Below, piece by piece: positions 45,718 to 54,266 of a stretch of 64,000 bases of DNA. The DNA comes from UBA11400 sp964473555 (GTDB lineage: Bacteria; Bacteroidota; Rhodothermia; Balneolales; HLUCCA01). The stretch spans positions 124,001-188,000 of the forward strand of contig CAYYPL010000005.1 in NCBI GenBank assembly GCA_964473555.1, in the 5' to 3' direction. Under the pieces are notes generated by a model. It was not told the DNA's origin, did not search any database, and worked only from the letters and a program-made list of their open reading frames with translations. The translations under genes were made by a program, and so were the position numbers. Numbering within the stretch: position 1 is the first letter of the stretch; the number at the start of each line of letters is the position of its first letter.

Positions 45718-45772
45718 GAGGCGAGCGGCTTCGTTCGGGTTACCGACTTAGCCGTTTCGCCGTTTTTTTTGT
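45718..45772 (+). terminator. Intrinsic terminator of the two-component operon
   Basis: GGCGAGCGGCT ... AGCCGTTTCGCC stem and eight T. The left arm contains GGCGAGC, the same heptamer as repeat loci A and F. Confidence 0.8.
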
Positions 45773-45814
45773 CAATAAGTGCCCTAATTACTAACCAGAG
45801 GCTATTGATTGTGT

Positions 45815-46810
45815 ATGATCGAGCAGATTGGCAACACTGAGTTACTCAGAGACGACCATCTTTCGAATCTATATTCAAGTAACTTGTTCATTAAGGCTGA
45901 ATATCAGAATCCAGGAAAGTCTTCGAAAGACCGACCAGCGCTGTACATGATTCGGGATGCAGAACAACGTGGATTCCTGAAATCCGGTTATACCGTGGTT
46001 GATGCAAGTAGCGGAAATACCGCAACTGGTTTGGCCCTTCTTTGCAATGAGCTGGGATATTCCTGTCATTTTTTCCTAAGTACCAGCGCATCGAAAGAAA
46101 AAGTGGAATGTCTGAAAGATTTAGGGGCGCAAATCACAGTTTGCTGTACATCGGGTGGACCCGATGATCCGGAATCGACCATATATCGGGCTGTTCAATG
46201 GTGTGAAGCCAATCCGGAATCCTATTTCTGTAATCAATATTTTAATCTGGCCAATCAACAAGCCCATTTTGAAACAACGGGACCTGAAATCTGGGATCAG
46301 ACCCACGGTCAGATTACCCATTTTTTCTGCGGTATCGGTACAGGTGGCACAATCTCTGGAGTCGGAAAGTATCTGAAACAAATGGATCCAACGATAACAG
46401 TTATTGGAGTAGATTCAGTGGGATCCATACTTCATGACTATTTTTATAAAGGGACATTTGAGGTGGATCAGACGAATCGATGCGATATTGAAGGGATTGG
46501 TCGAAAGTTTGTGCCCGGGGCTCTGGATATTTCATGCATGGATGAAATCATTCAGGTATCGCGTGATGAAGCGGTGTATGCCGCGTATGAGTACATCGAA
46601 AATGGCATGATTTTACCAGGATTTTCGAGTGCAGCAGTTTTGGCAGCATTACAAAAAGTTGCTCCGGGACTCAGAGAAACTGATCAGGTCGTGTTACTTT
46701 TTTCAGACCACGGATCCAAATATCAGAGTAAATTGTACTGCGAAGCGTGGTTATCTGAACACAATTTCAGGATCAACCCGAATCAGGTTCAAACACTTTT
46801 AGTTCCATGA
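45815..46810 (+). CDS. Cysteine-synthase-like PLP enzyme
   Basis: 331-aa fold-type II PLP enzyme of the CysK/CBS/SbnA group. PLP Lys38 in NPGKSSKDR, SSGNTATG substrate loop, GTGGTISGVGKYL phosphate loop, and a C-terminal FSDHGSKY in place of the usual. Shorter than CBS and without a CBS domain. Expected to do beta-replacement on a serine/O-acylserine (cysteine, cystathionine or 2,3-diaminopropionate-type product). First gene of a three-gene operon with 4-base (ATGA) overlap to the next. TTG-start extension by two codons is rejected. Confidence 0.88.
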   Translation: MIEQIGNTELLRDDHLSNLYSSNLFIKAEYQNPGKSSKDRPALYMIRDAEQRGFLKSGYTVVDASSGNTATGLALLCNELGYSCHFFLSTSASKEKVECLKDLGAQITVCCTSGGPDDPESTIYRAVQWCEANPESYFCNQYFNLANQQAHFETTGPEIWDQTHGQITHFFCGIGTGGTISGVGKYLKQMDPTITVIGVDSVGSILHDYFYKGTFEVDQTNRCDIEGIGRKFVPGALDISCMDEIIQVSRDEAVYAAYEYIENGMILPGFSSAAVLAALQKVAPGLRETDQVVLLFSDHGSKYQSKLYCEAWLSEHNFRINPNQVQTLLVP

Positions 46811-47925
46811 GTACTCCTCCAAACAAGTATCAAGATGCAGCCATAGTTCTAGCCTGGCCCGATACCACTGCAAGAGGAGATCACACCTGGTGTACTGTGT
46901 TGAAACGATTGGGTATCCTTAAAAACCAGAATTTTAAAGTCGGACACGCCGCCATTATGTTGGTAAATGGACGGGATGGGGGTGTTCACTATTTCGATTT
47001 TGGAAGATATGTGACGCCCAGGGGTTATGGTAGGGCCCGTTCACAGGACACCGATCCATGCCTTGCCCTTTCAACCCGAGCCCAATTAGATTATAGAAAC
47101 AATCAGGTTCCGATATCCAATCTCGATGAGGTGCTGTTTGAACTTGAATCGATGAAGTCCTATACACACGGAAAAGGTGTCTTATATGCCTCGGTCTGTC
47201 TGGATTTAGATTTCAGCATGGCATTCGCCTGCGCGATGGATTTTGTTCATCGGGGATCTATGATCTACAGTGCATTTATGCCTGGAAACAGCAATTGTTC
47301 CAGATTTGTGGAGTCGGTACTTATCGCTGGATTGAATCCAAAGTCCAAACAACGAAAACGGCTGATCGTTCATGAAACCATTGTTTCAAGTCCGATATCG
47401 AATGTGGTAAATGGGTCATGTAATCGACATGTATATATGGCAGAAGACGGCAAAATCACCTCTAAACCCATGACAAGAACGGACTCTCGTTCATATTTTG
47501 TGTCCCAGACGCTCGCAAATTTTCGACAGGATGCCGCACGTGAACTACCCGACGATATCAGTCCCGGATTCACTCATGAACCTTATCGCCCAGAAACGCT
47601 TCCCGAAACAGCTCAATGGCTGGGTGGAATCGGAGAGGGAGCCTGGTTTCAGATTGTAGTGGATTCTGACATGACAAAACTCGTAAAATTCGACGTAGAC
47701 GGAAACGTTGAATTTGAGCGAATGGTTGTCCCTTCCGAACTTGAATTGAAAGAACCATACCGCATAGACTACGACACCCACGCGGCAAAATTAACTGTAT
47801 TACAGCATCATAAGCGCATTTCTATTCCGTTACAACATGGGACCCGACATCAATTAGTTATCGAAGATACCCCAAACAAAAAAAACACAGCAATCAAACA
47901 TGAATTACAACATACTCAAGTCTAA
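46807..47925 (+). CDS. DUF6695-like protein with LRAT/permuted NlpC-P60-type Cys-His motif
   Basis: 372-aa protein without signal peptide. The sequence from AIVLAWPDTTARGD to the GHAAIML and YFDFGRY segments resembles the DUF6695 family of Bacteroidota (recognised from memory). His47 (VGHAAIM) precedes Cys164 in NCSRFVES. A His-then-Cys order with NCxxFV is the mark of LRAT/HRASLS-type circularly permuted papain-like enzymes (NCEHFV), so a thiol acyltransferase, amidase or peptidase is suggested. The C-terminal 150 residues are a separate beta-rich domain. Overlaps the PLP enzyme by 4 and PanD by 26 bases. Confidence 0.65.
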   Translation: MSTPPNKYQDAAIVLAWPDTTARGDHTWCTVLKRLGILKNQNFKVGHAAIMLVNGRDGGVHYFDFGRYVTPRGYGRARSQDTDPCLALSTRAQLDYRNNQVPISNLDEVLFELESMKSYTHGKGVLYASVCLDLDFSMAFACAMDFVHRGSMIYSAFMPGNSNCSRFVESVLIAGLNPKSKQRKRLIVHETIVSSPISNVVNGSCNRHVYMAEDGKITSKPMTRTDSRSYFVSQTLANFRQDAARELPDDISPGFTHEPYRPETLPETAQWLGGIGEGAWFQIVVDSDMTKLVKFDVDGNVEFERMVVPSELELKEPYRIDYDTHAAKLTVLQHHKRISIPLQHGTRHQLVIEDTPNKKNTAIKHELQHTQV

Positions 47926-48265
47926 AATCCATACCGTAAAAGTTACTGAAGCTAATCTGAAGTATAACGGATCTATTACCATTGATGCGGATATTCTGGA
48001 TGCAGCTCACATCAAAAAATATGAGCAAGTATGGATCAACAATGCCTCAAATGGATCAAGAATTATGACCTATGTACTTCCAGGTCGTCGGGGTAGTGGA
48101 GAAGTATGTATGAATGGTGGAGCTGCCCTCCATGCAAAAGTAGGTGACACGGTTCATATCCTTACGTTTGTGTCTGTCCCAGATCATGAACTTGAGGCAT
48201 TTGTGCCGCTGGTGGTATTCACTGACGAAAACAACGCGGTGAAATCTGTTGAGGAGTATAGGTAG
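47900..48265 (+). CDS. panD: Aspartate 1-decarboxylase PanD
   Basis: 121-aa pyruvoyl enzyme giving beta-alanine from aspartate. The self-cleavage site Gly24-Ser25 (YNGSITID) and the functional Lys9, Arg54, Thr57 and Tyr58 occupy the same positions as in the E. coli enzyme. The start overlaps the preceding gene by 26 bases, so it is tightly coupled with the PLP and LRAT-like genes. Role: pantothenate/CoA supply, or beta-alanine for another small molecule; no panB or panC is near. Confidence 0.92.
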   Translation: MNYNILKSKIHTVKVTEANLKYNGSITIDADILDAAHIKKYEQVWINNASNGSRIMTYVLPGRRGSGEVCMNGGAALHAKVGDTVHILTFVSVPDHELEAFVPLVVFTDENNAVKSVEEYR

Positions 48266-48297
48266 GCGCGTAGAACGCGCCGATCACTTTGTGATCT

Positions 48298-48402
48298 GAA
48301 AACAGAAAACAGAGAACAGAAAACAGAGAATAGATAAGGGATGAGGGAATAGAGAGAAAAAGAGTGGTCTCTTGTCGCTTTTCTCTCGTCCCTTATCTGT
48401 AC
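48298..48402. repeat. Heptamer repeat, locus E
   Basis: Fifteen consecutive 7-base units: GAAAACA, GAAAACA, GAGAACA, GAAAACA, GAGAATA, GATAAGG, GATGAGG, GAATAGA, GAGAAAA, then TCTCTTG, TCGCTTT, TCTCTCG, TCCCTTA and so on. It bridges the AAACAG and GATGAG vocabularies seen at loci D and C in one tract, with an inverted right half. Confidence 0.88.
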
Positions 48403-48443
48403 ATGTAGTTGATGCTTTGCTGCAACTACATGTACAGATAAGG
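48391..48443. repeat. Perfect 21-bp inverted repeat overlapping the HNH gene stop
   Basis: Arms 48391-48411 and 48423-48443, 11-base loop, no mismatches. The right arm contains the last codons and stop of the HNH gene and the left arm is a reverse copy joined to heptamer locus E. May act as a terminator-like hairpin for both convergent genes. Confidence 0.9.
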
Positions 48444-48932
48444 CTTCCAGGGTTCTTCGATCCGGCCATGGTAATCGCGTAAGAAAATGATGTGATTGGG
48501 TCGAAAGGGTTCTCGTTTCAATGGCATACCGGCTTCCAGAGGAGTTCGGTTCCCTTTTTTGTTATTGCACGAAGTACAGGCGGTTACCAGATTTTCCCAG
48601 GTATCCTTGCCATTTCGGCTCCTGGGCAGTACGTGGTCGATGGTTAAATCTCTTCCTGATCCGCAGTACTGACACTTGTTACCATCCCGTTTCATAATGT
48701 TTTTTCGGGTCAGTACGATGCTTTTGAACGGAATTCGGGCATACTTGCGCAATCTTATTACCGAAGGATATTCAAACTGGCTGGAAATGGTCTGGATTTT
48801 TCTATCAGGGCGATCGTGCAACATCTCAGCCTTTTCAAGAAAAAGCAATAATAAGGATCGCTTGACATTGCAGACGCTAAGTGGCTGATAATCCTGGTTC
48901 AAGATGAGTACGTTTCCATTCAGTTTGTCCAT
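48426..48932 (-). CDS. HNH endonuclease-family protein
   Basis: 168-aa protein with a zinc-knuckle HNH core: CQYCG (about 89-93), the catalytic His in TIDHVLPRSRNG, the Asn of ENLVTACTSCNNKK with the second CxxC. An N-terminal domain of about 70 residues (VLILNQDYQPLSV) is typical of the chromosomal HNH proteins found widely in Bacteroidota and cyanobacteria. No phage genes are near. Function unknown; not obviously mobile. Confidence 0.85.
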   Translation of the reverse strand: MDKLNGNVLILNQDYQPLSVCNVKRSLLLLFLEKAEMLHDRPDRKIQTISSQFEYPSVIRLRKYARIPFKSIVLTRKNIMKRDGNKCQYCGSGRDLTIDHVLPRSRNGKDTWENLVTACTSCNNKKGNRTPLEAGMPLKREPFRPNHIIFLRDYHGRIEEPWKPYLYM

Positions 48933-48942
48933 AGCCAGACGA

Positions 48943-49785
48943 TTATGTTAATTCATTTGATTTTTTTATGTGAGTGATGGCAGCAGACTTCAGGTCTGCG
49001 GCACTCTGGATTCCTACAATGGTTTGTGACAATCGATCATTAAACAGATATCGGGTCGAATTTCGTTTCGATGCATCAATGCACTGGATCTGAACGTTAC
49101 CGGATGCATGAAGTAAGTTACCCTCACCGAGATAGAATCCGGTGTGAGTGACAGACTTTCCGTTACTGCTGAAATACACGATATCGCTGTATTCGGCATC
49201 TGCCAGATTCTTTGATTTGATAGGAGCGAAATCATGTTGTTGTGAGGCGTCTCTGGGTAGTTGATAGGTATGCAATGCATATACCAACTGGACAAATCCT
49301 GAACAATCGATGCCACTGTCGGTACGCCCGCCCCAAAGATAAGGAACACCTAACAGATGCAAAGCTGTATCCATCAGGGCATGTTCTTTTAACGTTTTAG
49401 GTCTGCCAGTACAATTCCAAGGTCCATCCGGGAGTTCTACATAGAGTCCGGAATGGACTATGGGAGCTCCGGCAGGCACAATCAGATAGGTGTCGGATCC
49501 ACGGTGGATACGGAAGGTGTAGTAGGGTGACCGTTTACGTTCAGGGTGATGGATCCACTTGAAGTACTTGTTCTCGGGAAAAATATGGACCTGAGCCACA
49601 CTGACCCAACCTTCATAGTTATCGAAGTCGGTTCTTACCCGATACCACCGTTCAGTTGATTCTAAAACAATCATGGTTTCACCCAAAAGGATCTGATTTA
49701 CCATTTCGGAGGTGTCTGATGGATCCTTTCTCATTGGAACGATTCCGGACGAGGCATAAGCGTATATGTTCATCTCTTTAGTCAT
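48943..49785 (-). CDS. NlpC/P60-family peptidase with SH3-like N-terminal domains
   Basis: 280-aa protein. Two SH3b-like segments (about 10-70 and 75-130) followed by an NlpC/P60 domain: Cys in GIDCSGFVQLVY, His in VTHTGFYLG and a final polar residue in LHASGNVQ. It cleaves gamma-D-glutamyl bonds in peptidoglycan stem or recycled peptides. No signal peptide, like the cytosolic YkfC-type enzymes. Ten bases downstream is the HNH gene. Confidence 0.88.
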   Translation of the reverse strand: MTKEMNIYAYASSGIVPMRKDPSDTSEMVNQILLGETMIVLESTERWYRVRTDFDNYEGWVSVAQVHIFPENKYFKWIHHPERKRSPYYTFRIHRGSDTYLIVPAGAPIVHSGLYVELPDGPWNCTGRPKTLKEHALMDTALHLLGVPYLWGGRTDSGIDCSGFVQLVYALHTYQLPRDASQQHDFAPIKSKNLADAEYSDIVYFSSNGKSVTHTGFYLGEGNLLHASGNVQIQCIDASKRNSTRYLFNDRLSQTIVGIQSAADLKSAAITHIKKSNELT

Positions 49786-49893
49786 GGGGATGAATATAAC
49801 AGTAGCTGCCGAATATTGTATTAAGAAAACGCTAAATAAACGGGTTTGGTTGCGTCAATGAAGCATTCGTTTCATGATGTTGAGGCAGAAACA

Positions 49894-51015
49894 TTACGTA
49901 AAAAAAGAGAAAATCTCGTCCTTGATAACTGGATTTATAGCTACGGCCAAAGCAATGGATATCCCGAGGCCTATTCCGGCATAAGTCACATCTTTAGCGA
50001 TTAGCTTGAAGGTTTTTTTGAACGGTTTCCCGTGTCCATCGCGGTCAGTCAGACTCATTGCCAGTTCACGACCTGCAAGTAGACCTATGAATACCCAAGT
50101 GGTTGACATCGGAACTACGCTAACTACTTTGAAATAAAACAGGATGAAGGCATAGACAAAGTCGACAATAGTGGCCGAACGCACGTCGGTAATAAAAGAT
50201 TTTTCGGTAACTACCTCCTGGATGCGATCACCTTTAAGGTAAAAAAGTAGTCCTAGTCCTAAGAATATGAATCCGGTGAAAAAGGTAAATTCGCCCACAC
50301 TCAGCTGTCTGGGTAGATATACCGCGATATTTGCGGCATCCTGCATCAACCAGACAGACCATAGCGCTCCACTGGTTATCCACTGTAGTACCGTCCAACT
50401 GGGAGATGCCTCACCGGTGAATAAGCGCTTAATCAATCTTGAAACCAGAGTCCATACGAGAATGGCCACAAAAAATGCGACAAAATACCCTGATATAGAT
50501 TTTACCAGCATATCCTGAATACCACCCAAATCGGTTGAAAAGCAGCTCAGAATGAGGAAGGTGGTTGAAACCGGCATTCTTAAGCGCGTGATGATCAACA
50601 GAAATATGGGTGCAGCTACCTGCAAAAAGGAGAATGAGGTCGGAGCCTGGTCGAATCCTTTGGAGGTAAGCCGTTGATAGGAAACATCCCCACTATACAC
50701 ATACCAGCTCACAGAGACTGTTGCTATAAAAATACCCCCAATAAACAACCACAAAATCCACCAGCGTCTTTGCGAGTTTGAGGCCAGAAACGTGCCAATC
50801 GTTTGAATGGAGTCGTTGGCTATGGCCGAGTACCCGGCAAACATGAACCCCAGCCACATCGCCAGGGATGGGTTGTTGAATACAACACCCGTGATGAAAA
50901 AACACAACCCAATGAATATCAGGAAAATGCGCTCCTGGCGGATGATGTCGACGAATCCGCTTCCAAATGAATCAAGAAGTGACTTTTGGTCGTTTCCCGC
51001 AGGTTTTATTGACAT
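49894..51015 (-). CDS. PiT-type inorganic phosphate transporter-like protein
   Basis: 373-aa permease with about ten membrane segments. The PiT signature appears as AIANDSIQTIGTFL in the first half and MPVSTTFLIL / VPMSTTWVFIGLLAGRE in the two ST-motif helices. The GAND motif is altered to AIAND. Expected: proton- or sodium-coupled phosphate uptake. A TTAACA direct repeat with 11-base period 58-74 bases upstream resembles a Pho box and supports phosphate control. Monocistronic. Confidence 0.75.
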   Translation of the reverse strand: MSIKPAGNDQKSLLDSFGSGFVDIIRQERIFLIFIGLCFFITGVVFNNPSLAMWLGFMFAGYSAIANDSIQTIGTFLASNSQRRWWILWLFIGGIFIATVSVSWYVYSGDVSYQRLTSKGFDQAPTSFSFLQVAAPIFLLIITRLRMPVSTTFLILSCFSTDLGGIQDMLVKSISGYFVAFFVAILVWTLVSRLIKRLFTGEASPSWTVLQWITSGALWSVWLMQDAANIAVYLPRQLSVGEFTFFTGFIFLGLGLLFYLKGDRIQEVVTEKSFITDVRSATIVDFVYAFILFYFKVVSVVPMSTTWVFIGLLAGRELAMSLTDRDGHGKPFKKTFKLIAKDVTYAGIGLGISIALAVAINPVIKDEIFSFFT

Positions 51016-51386
51016 AACTGGTTGTATGTGAGTTGGTTAGATTAATGGTGCCAAGCCAAATTACGGAGGCGCTGTTAAGAAATTGTTAAGAGAAAAAAAA
51101 TAGTGAAATATCAGGGTTCAGACTAAGATTTTGAAGACTTTTGAGGTGTAGGTTAAGTTTTTAAGCTAATTATCTGTAAGCGCTTTTTTGCTAAAAAATC
51201 GCTAAAAATTAGTGGATAAATGAGCAAAATAGTCCATAACTTTATTTCGGTTCTATTTCGATAACAGATTATCTGAAGTTGAAAAATACCCGGCCAAGGC
51301 ATTAGGATGATTTCGAGGTGCCCAACCGTAGTCCAAAACCGCTTAGGTGCGGCTACAACCCATAGAATTTATACTCACATTTAAAT
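51016..51386. other. Divergent intergenic region between PiT and glutamate dehydrogenase genes
   Basis: 371 bases, no gene. Holds a Pho-box-like direct repeat (51073-51091) near the PiT start. Near the gdh side is a small hairpin-forming tract (CCGTAGTCC ... GGCTAC, 51328-51357). AT-rich in the middle. No riboswitch recognised. Confidence 0.5.
51073..51091 (-). promoter_or_regulatory. Pho-box-like direct repeat upstream of the PiT gene
   Basis: On the minus strand, TCTTAACA repeated after 11 bases (half-site CTTAACA, 4 bases between). TTAACA at 11-bp period is the B. subtilis PhoP arrangement, and CTTAAC half-sites with 3-base spacing are the cyanobacterial Pho box. Lies 58-76 bases before the PiT ATG. 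Confidence 0.55.
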
Positions 51387-52694
51387 ATGTCTACAAAAAA
51401 GGATCAATTAAGCTCCCCATATTACAAAGAACCCGGTCCTATTCTCGACAAAGAGAGTCCCTTTGAATCCATGATGGAGCGTTTCAAACACGCTACCGAT
51501 TTATTGAAAATCGACGAAGGAATGTTCAAATATTTGGCCTCACCGGTAAAAACCGTTACCGTTTCTATCCCTATTATCATGGATGACGGTCGCATTGAAG
51601 TGTTCGAAGGTTACCGTGTTATCCACGATAACGTACTTGGTCCTGGTAAAGGTGGAATCCGATATGCCCCGGATGTAACGCTTGACGAGGTCAAAGCCCT
51701 GGCTGCATGGATGACCTGGAAGTGCGCTATCGTGAATGTTCCATTTGGTGGTGCCAAAGGTGGAGTGGTGTGCGATCCCCGAAATTTATCACAAGGCGAG
51801 CTTGAGCGAATCACCCGCCGATATACATCCAATATGATTGGTGTCTTTGGTCCAGATGAAGATATTCCAGCCCCGGATATGAACACGAACGAGCAGACCA
51901 TGGCCTGGATTATGGATACCTTCTCGATGCATGCTCGCAAGACGGTAACCGCGGTTGTAACAGGTAAACCACTGTTGCTGGGTGGATCCCGTGGCCGCAA
52001 AGAAGCTACAGGCCGTGGCGTTGTGACTACCGTGCTTTCGGCCATGAGCAAGCTCGGGATGATGGCCAATGCCAGCACTGTAGCCGTTCAGGGATTCGGA
52101 AACGTAGGGTCGATTTCAGCGCTTCTTATGCACGAACAGGGTGCAAAAGTAATCGGAATCAGCGATGTTTCGGGTGCCTATTTCAACGCAGATGGAATCA
52201 ATATTCCCGAAGCCATTGAGTATACGAAAAACAATAAGGGTACGCTGGAAGGGTATACCGGTGGAAGTAAGATTTCCAATGCAGATTTGCTTGAACTCGA
52301 AGTGGATGTACTGATTCCCGCTGCAAAAGAAGATCAGATCAACAAATACAACGCACCGAATATCAAGGCTCGGATTATTGCAGAAGGCGCCAATGGACCT
52401 GTTACGGCATCAGCAGATTCAATCCTGGACGAAAAAGGCATCCTTGTTATTCCAGATATCCTGGCTAACGCCGGTGGGGTAACCGTTTCCTATTTTGAGT
52501 GGGTACAGGACCGTCAAGGATACTTCTGGACAGAAGAGCGTGTAAACCGTCGACTGACCCGAATGATGCGCGAGGCGTTCAATAACCTGTATGCGGTGAA
52601 GGAGCAATACAATATTACATTGCGTCAGGCTGCTTATGTGTATGCCATCGACAAGGTGGCGCGTACGCTCAAAATGCGCGGAATCTACGGATAA
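51387..52694 (+). CDS. gdhA: Glutamate dehydrogenase (Glu/Leu/Phe/Val family)
   Basis: 435-aa hexameric dehydrogenase. Substrate-binding KGGIRYAPDVTLDEVKALA, catalytic MTWKCAIVNVPFGGAKGGV, Rossmann VAVQGFGNVGSISA, and C-terminal ANAGGVTVSYFEWVQ. Catalyses reversible deamination of glutamate; coenzyme choice not determined. Monocistronic with a strong terminator at 52742-52779. Confidence 0.95.
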   Translation: MSTKKDQLSSPYYKEPGPILDKESPFESMMERFKHATDLLKIDEGMFKYLASPVKTVTVSIPIIMDDGRIEVFEGYRVIHDNVLGPGKGGIRYAPDVTLDEVKALAAWMTWKCAIVNVPFGGAKGGVVCDPRNLSQGELERITRRYTSNMIGVFGPDEDIPAPDMNTNEQTMAWIMDTFSMHARKTVTAVVTGKPLLLGGSRGRKEATGRGVVTTVLSAMSKLGMMANASTVAVQGFGNVGSISALLMHEQGAKVIGISDVSGAYFNADGINIPEAIEYTKNNKGTLEGYTGGSKISNADLLELEVDVLIPAAKEDQINKYNAPNIKARIIAEGANGPVTASADSILDEKGILVIPDILANAGGVTVSYFEWVQDRQGYFWTEERVNRRLTRMMREAFNNLYAVKEQYNITLRQAAYVYAIDKVARTLKMRGIYG

Positions 52695-52741
52695 TTGATT
52701 ATCCACGAGGTTAACCTCTTATACCTCATCCAGGAAAAATC

Positions 52742-52779
52742 TAAATTCCGCTCCAATCAAACGGGGCGGAATTTTTTTT
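52742..52779 (+). terminator. gdhA terminator
   Basis: AAATTCCGCTCC ... GGGGCGGAATTT, 12-bp stem, eight T. Confidence 0.92.
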
Positions 52780-52836
52780 GGTACCTAGTCCAATAGTTCG
52801 CATATTCCTGCATGTTTTGCTTAAAATGATCCTGCA

Positions 52837-53250
52837 ATGACCCAATTTTTTGATAAAGTTCTGAAAACCGACTTCGACGAGCTCGAGCATCTCGATGAAA
52901 TTGTTGAGTCTTTGTCTGCCGAAGCAGGGATGGATCGGGAACAAGCTGCCGGACTTTTGCTTTGTGTATCTGAGGCGGTTACAAACGGGATGTTACATGG
53001 CAACAAAATGGATGATGCAAAGACCGTACATCTTACCGCTTATGCCAAAAAGGGAGAAGTCGTTGTAACAGTTGAGGATCAGGGTTCCGGATTTGATCCG
53101 GGTATTGTGCCTGATCCACTCAACGAAGCTAATCTGTTAAAACCAAGCGGACGTGGTGTGTTTCTCATGAAAACCTATTGCGACCAGGTATTATATGATC
53201 GCAATGGTACGCGTGTCACCCTGATTATGAAAGTCCCGCAAACGTTCTGA
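52837..53250 (+). CDS. RsbW-like anti-sigma/serine-kinase ATPase
   Basis: 137-aa GHKL ATPase. N-box LLLCVSEAVTNGMLHGN, G1 EDQGSGFDP, G2 GRGVFLMKTYCD. The size and lack of other domains fit anti-sigma factors or the switch kinases of RsbW/SpoIIAB type. No anti-anti-sigma (STAS) or sigma gene adjoins. The glycosyltransferase-like gene starts 11 bases later. Confidence 0.88.
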   Translation: MTQFFDKVLKTDFDELEHLDEIVESLSAEAGMDREQAAGLLLCVSEAVTNGMLHGNKMDDAKTVHLTAYAKKGEVVVTVEDQGSGFDPGIVPDPLNEANLLKPSGRGVFLMKTYCDQVLYDRNGTRVTLIMKVPQTF

Positions 53251-53261
53251 TACATCAATTA

Positions 53262-54176
53262 ATGAAGGATTTATCCCAAATACGTATCGATCATGGATCG
53301 ATTGCGTCGATCAACGAGCGTATAACCTCTTGCGTTACTCCCTATGTGTTGCTTTGTGTTGGAGAAGTCAAACTACCAGACGATGCATTGTCGGAACTGT
53401 TAGACTTTCTGAAACGAGATGAACGCCTTGCACTGGTGCAACCTAAAGTACGGATTGCTGATACCGGTCTGATACATCCATTCGGTGGTCTTGGAGGACT
53501 TACAGACAGACTCGGAGTTGGTTTCACTCGTGGAGCTGTTTTTGGGGAATCTGAAATGGATGCTGGTCAATTTGAAATGATCATTGATCATACAGACTGG
53601 ATCTACTCCCCGGTGATGGTTCTGCGACGCGATATTTTTGAACAGGTTTGTGGGCTGGACGATACCTATGCTGGACAGTTTGCATGGATGGACTTTGGAG
53701 CAAGACTTCGCCGAATGGGGTATGATCTGTGTTGTTACTCCAGTGTGTTCGTTGATTATCCAAAGGAACTACTCACTGACGATTCACCAGAATCTATCAC
53801 AACCCTGTATCAGAAAATAAGTTATGTGATCAGGCACAATCAGGGGCCATGGGTGCTTATCGTAATGATATGGCTAATGATTGAACTCCTATACATTCCT
53901 GCAAATCTGGTACAGTTACGATTTGTTCTTGTGAAATCCAGGTTGAATGCATTGCTCAGAACATTGAAATCCTTGCCCGACTTGATTCGCGATCGTTACA
54001 TCATCCAGGATGGCTTAGATACGATCGCGTATAAGGTTAACCCGATGGGAGAACGGGCAGTGTTCAGCATATTCTGGAACCACTATGCGCGTCTTGGAAA
54101 GACTGCTTCGAATGCGCTTACCATTTTTCTGGTGATTGCCAGTGTGTTTTCCCTGACTATGCGCGACAGACGCTAA
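53262..54176 (+). CDS. GT2-like protein lacking the nucleotide-binding N-terminus
   Basis: 304-aa protein. Residues 27-190 match the middle and end of GT2 glycosyltransferases: PYVLLCVGEVKLPDDAL, LALVQPKVRIAD, and MVLRRDIFEQVCGLDD with WMDFGARLRRMGY. The usual N-terminal VVVxxYN strand is absent and the DxD position is VGEV, so sugar-nucleotide binding is doubtful. The C-terminal half has a membrane segment (about 200-217) and another near the end (about 285-300). Co-transcribed with the RsbW-like gene. Possibly a non-catalytic or altered GT. Confidence 0.65.
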   Translation: MKDLSQIRIDHGSIASINERITSCVTPYVLLCVGEVKLPDDALSELLDFLKRDERLALVQPKVRIADTGLIHPFGGLGGLTDRLGVGFTRGAVFGESEMDAGQFEMIIDHTDWIYSPVMVLRRDIFEQVCGLDDTYAGQFAWMDFGARLRRMGYDLCCYSSVFVDYPKELLTDDSPESITTLYQKISYVIRHNQGPWVLIVMIWLMIELLYIPANLVQLRFVLVKSRLNALLRTLKSLPDLIRDRYIIQDGLDTIAYKVNPMGERAVFSIFWNHYARLGKTASNALTIFLVIASVFSLTMRDRR

Positions 54177-54266
54177 AAAGTCCAAATGCAGTACCGTTGC
54201 ATGGGTTGAGTTGTTACATTAGGAGAAGAATACGAGTTTTTCACCCGTTTTAGGTATCGCAACAAC

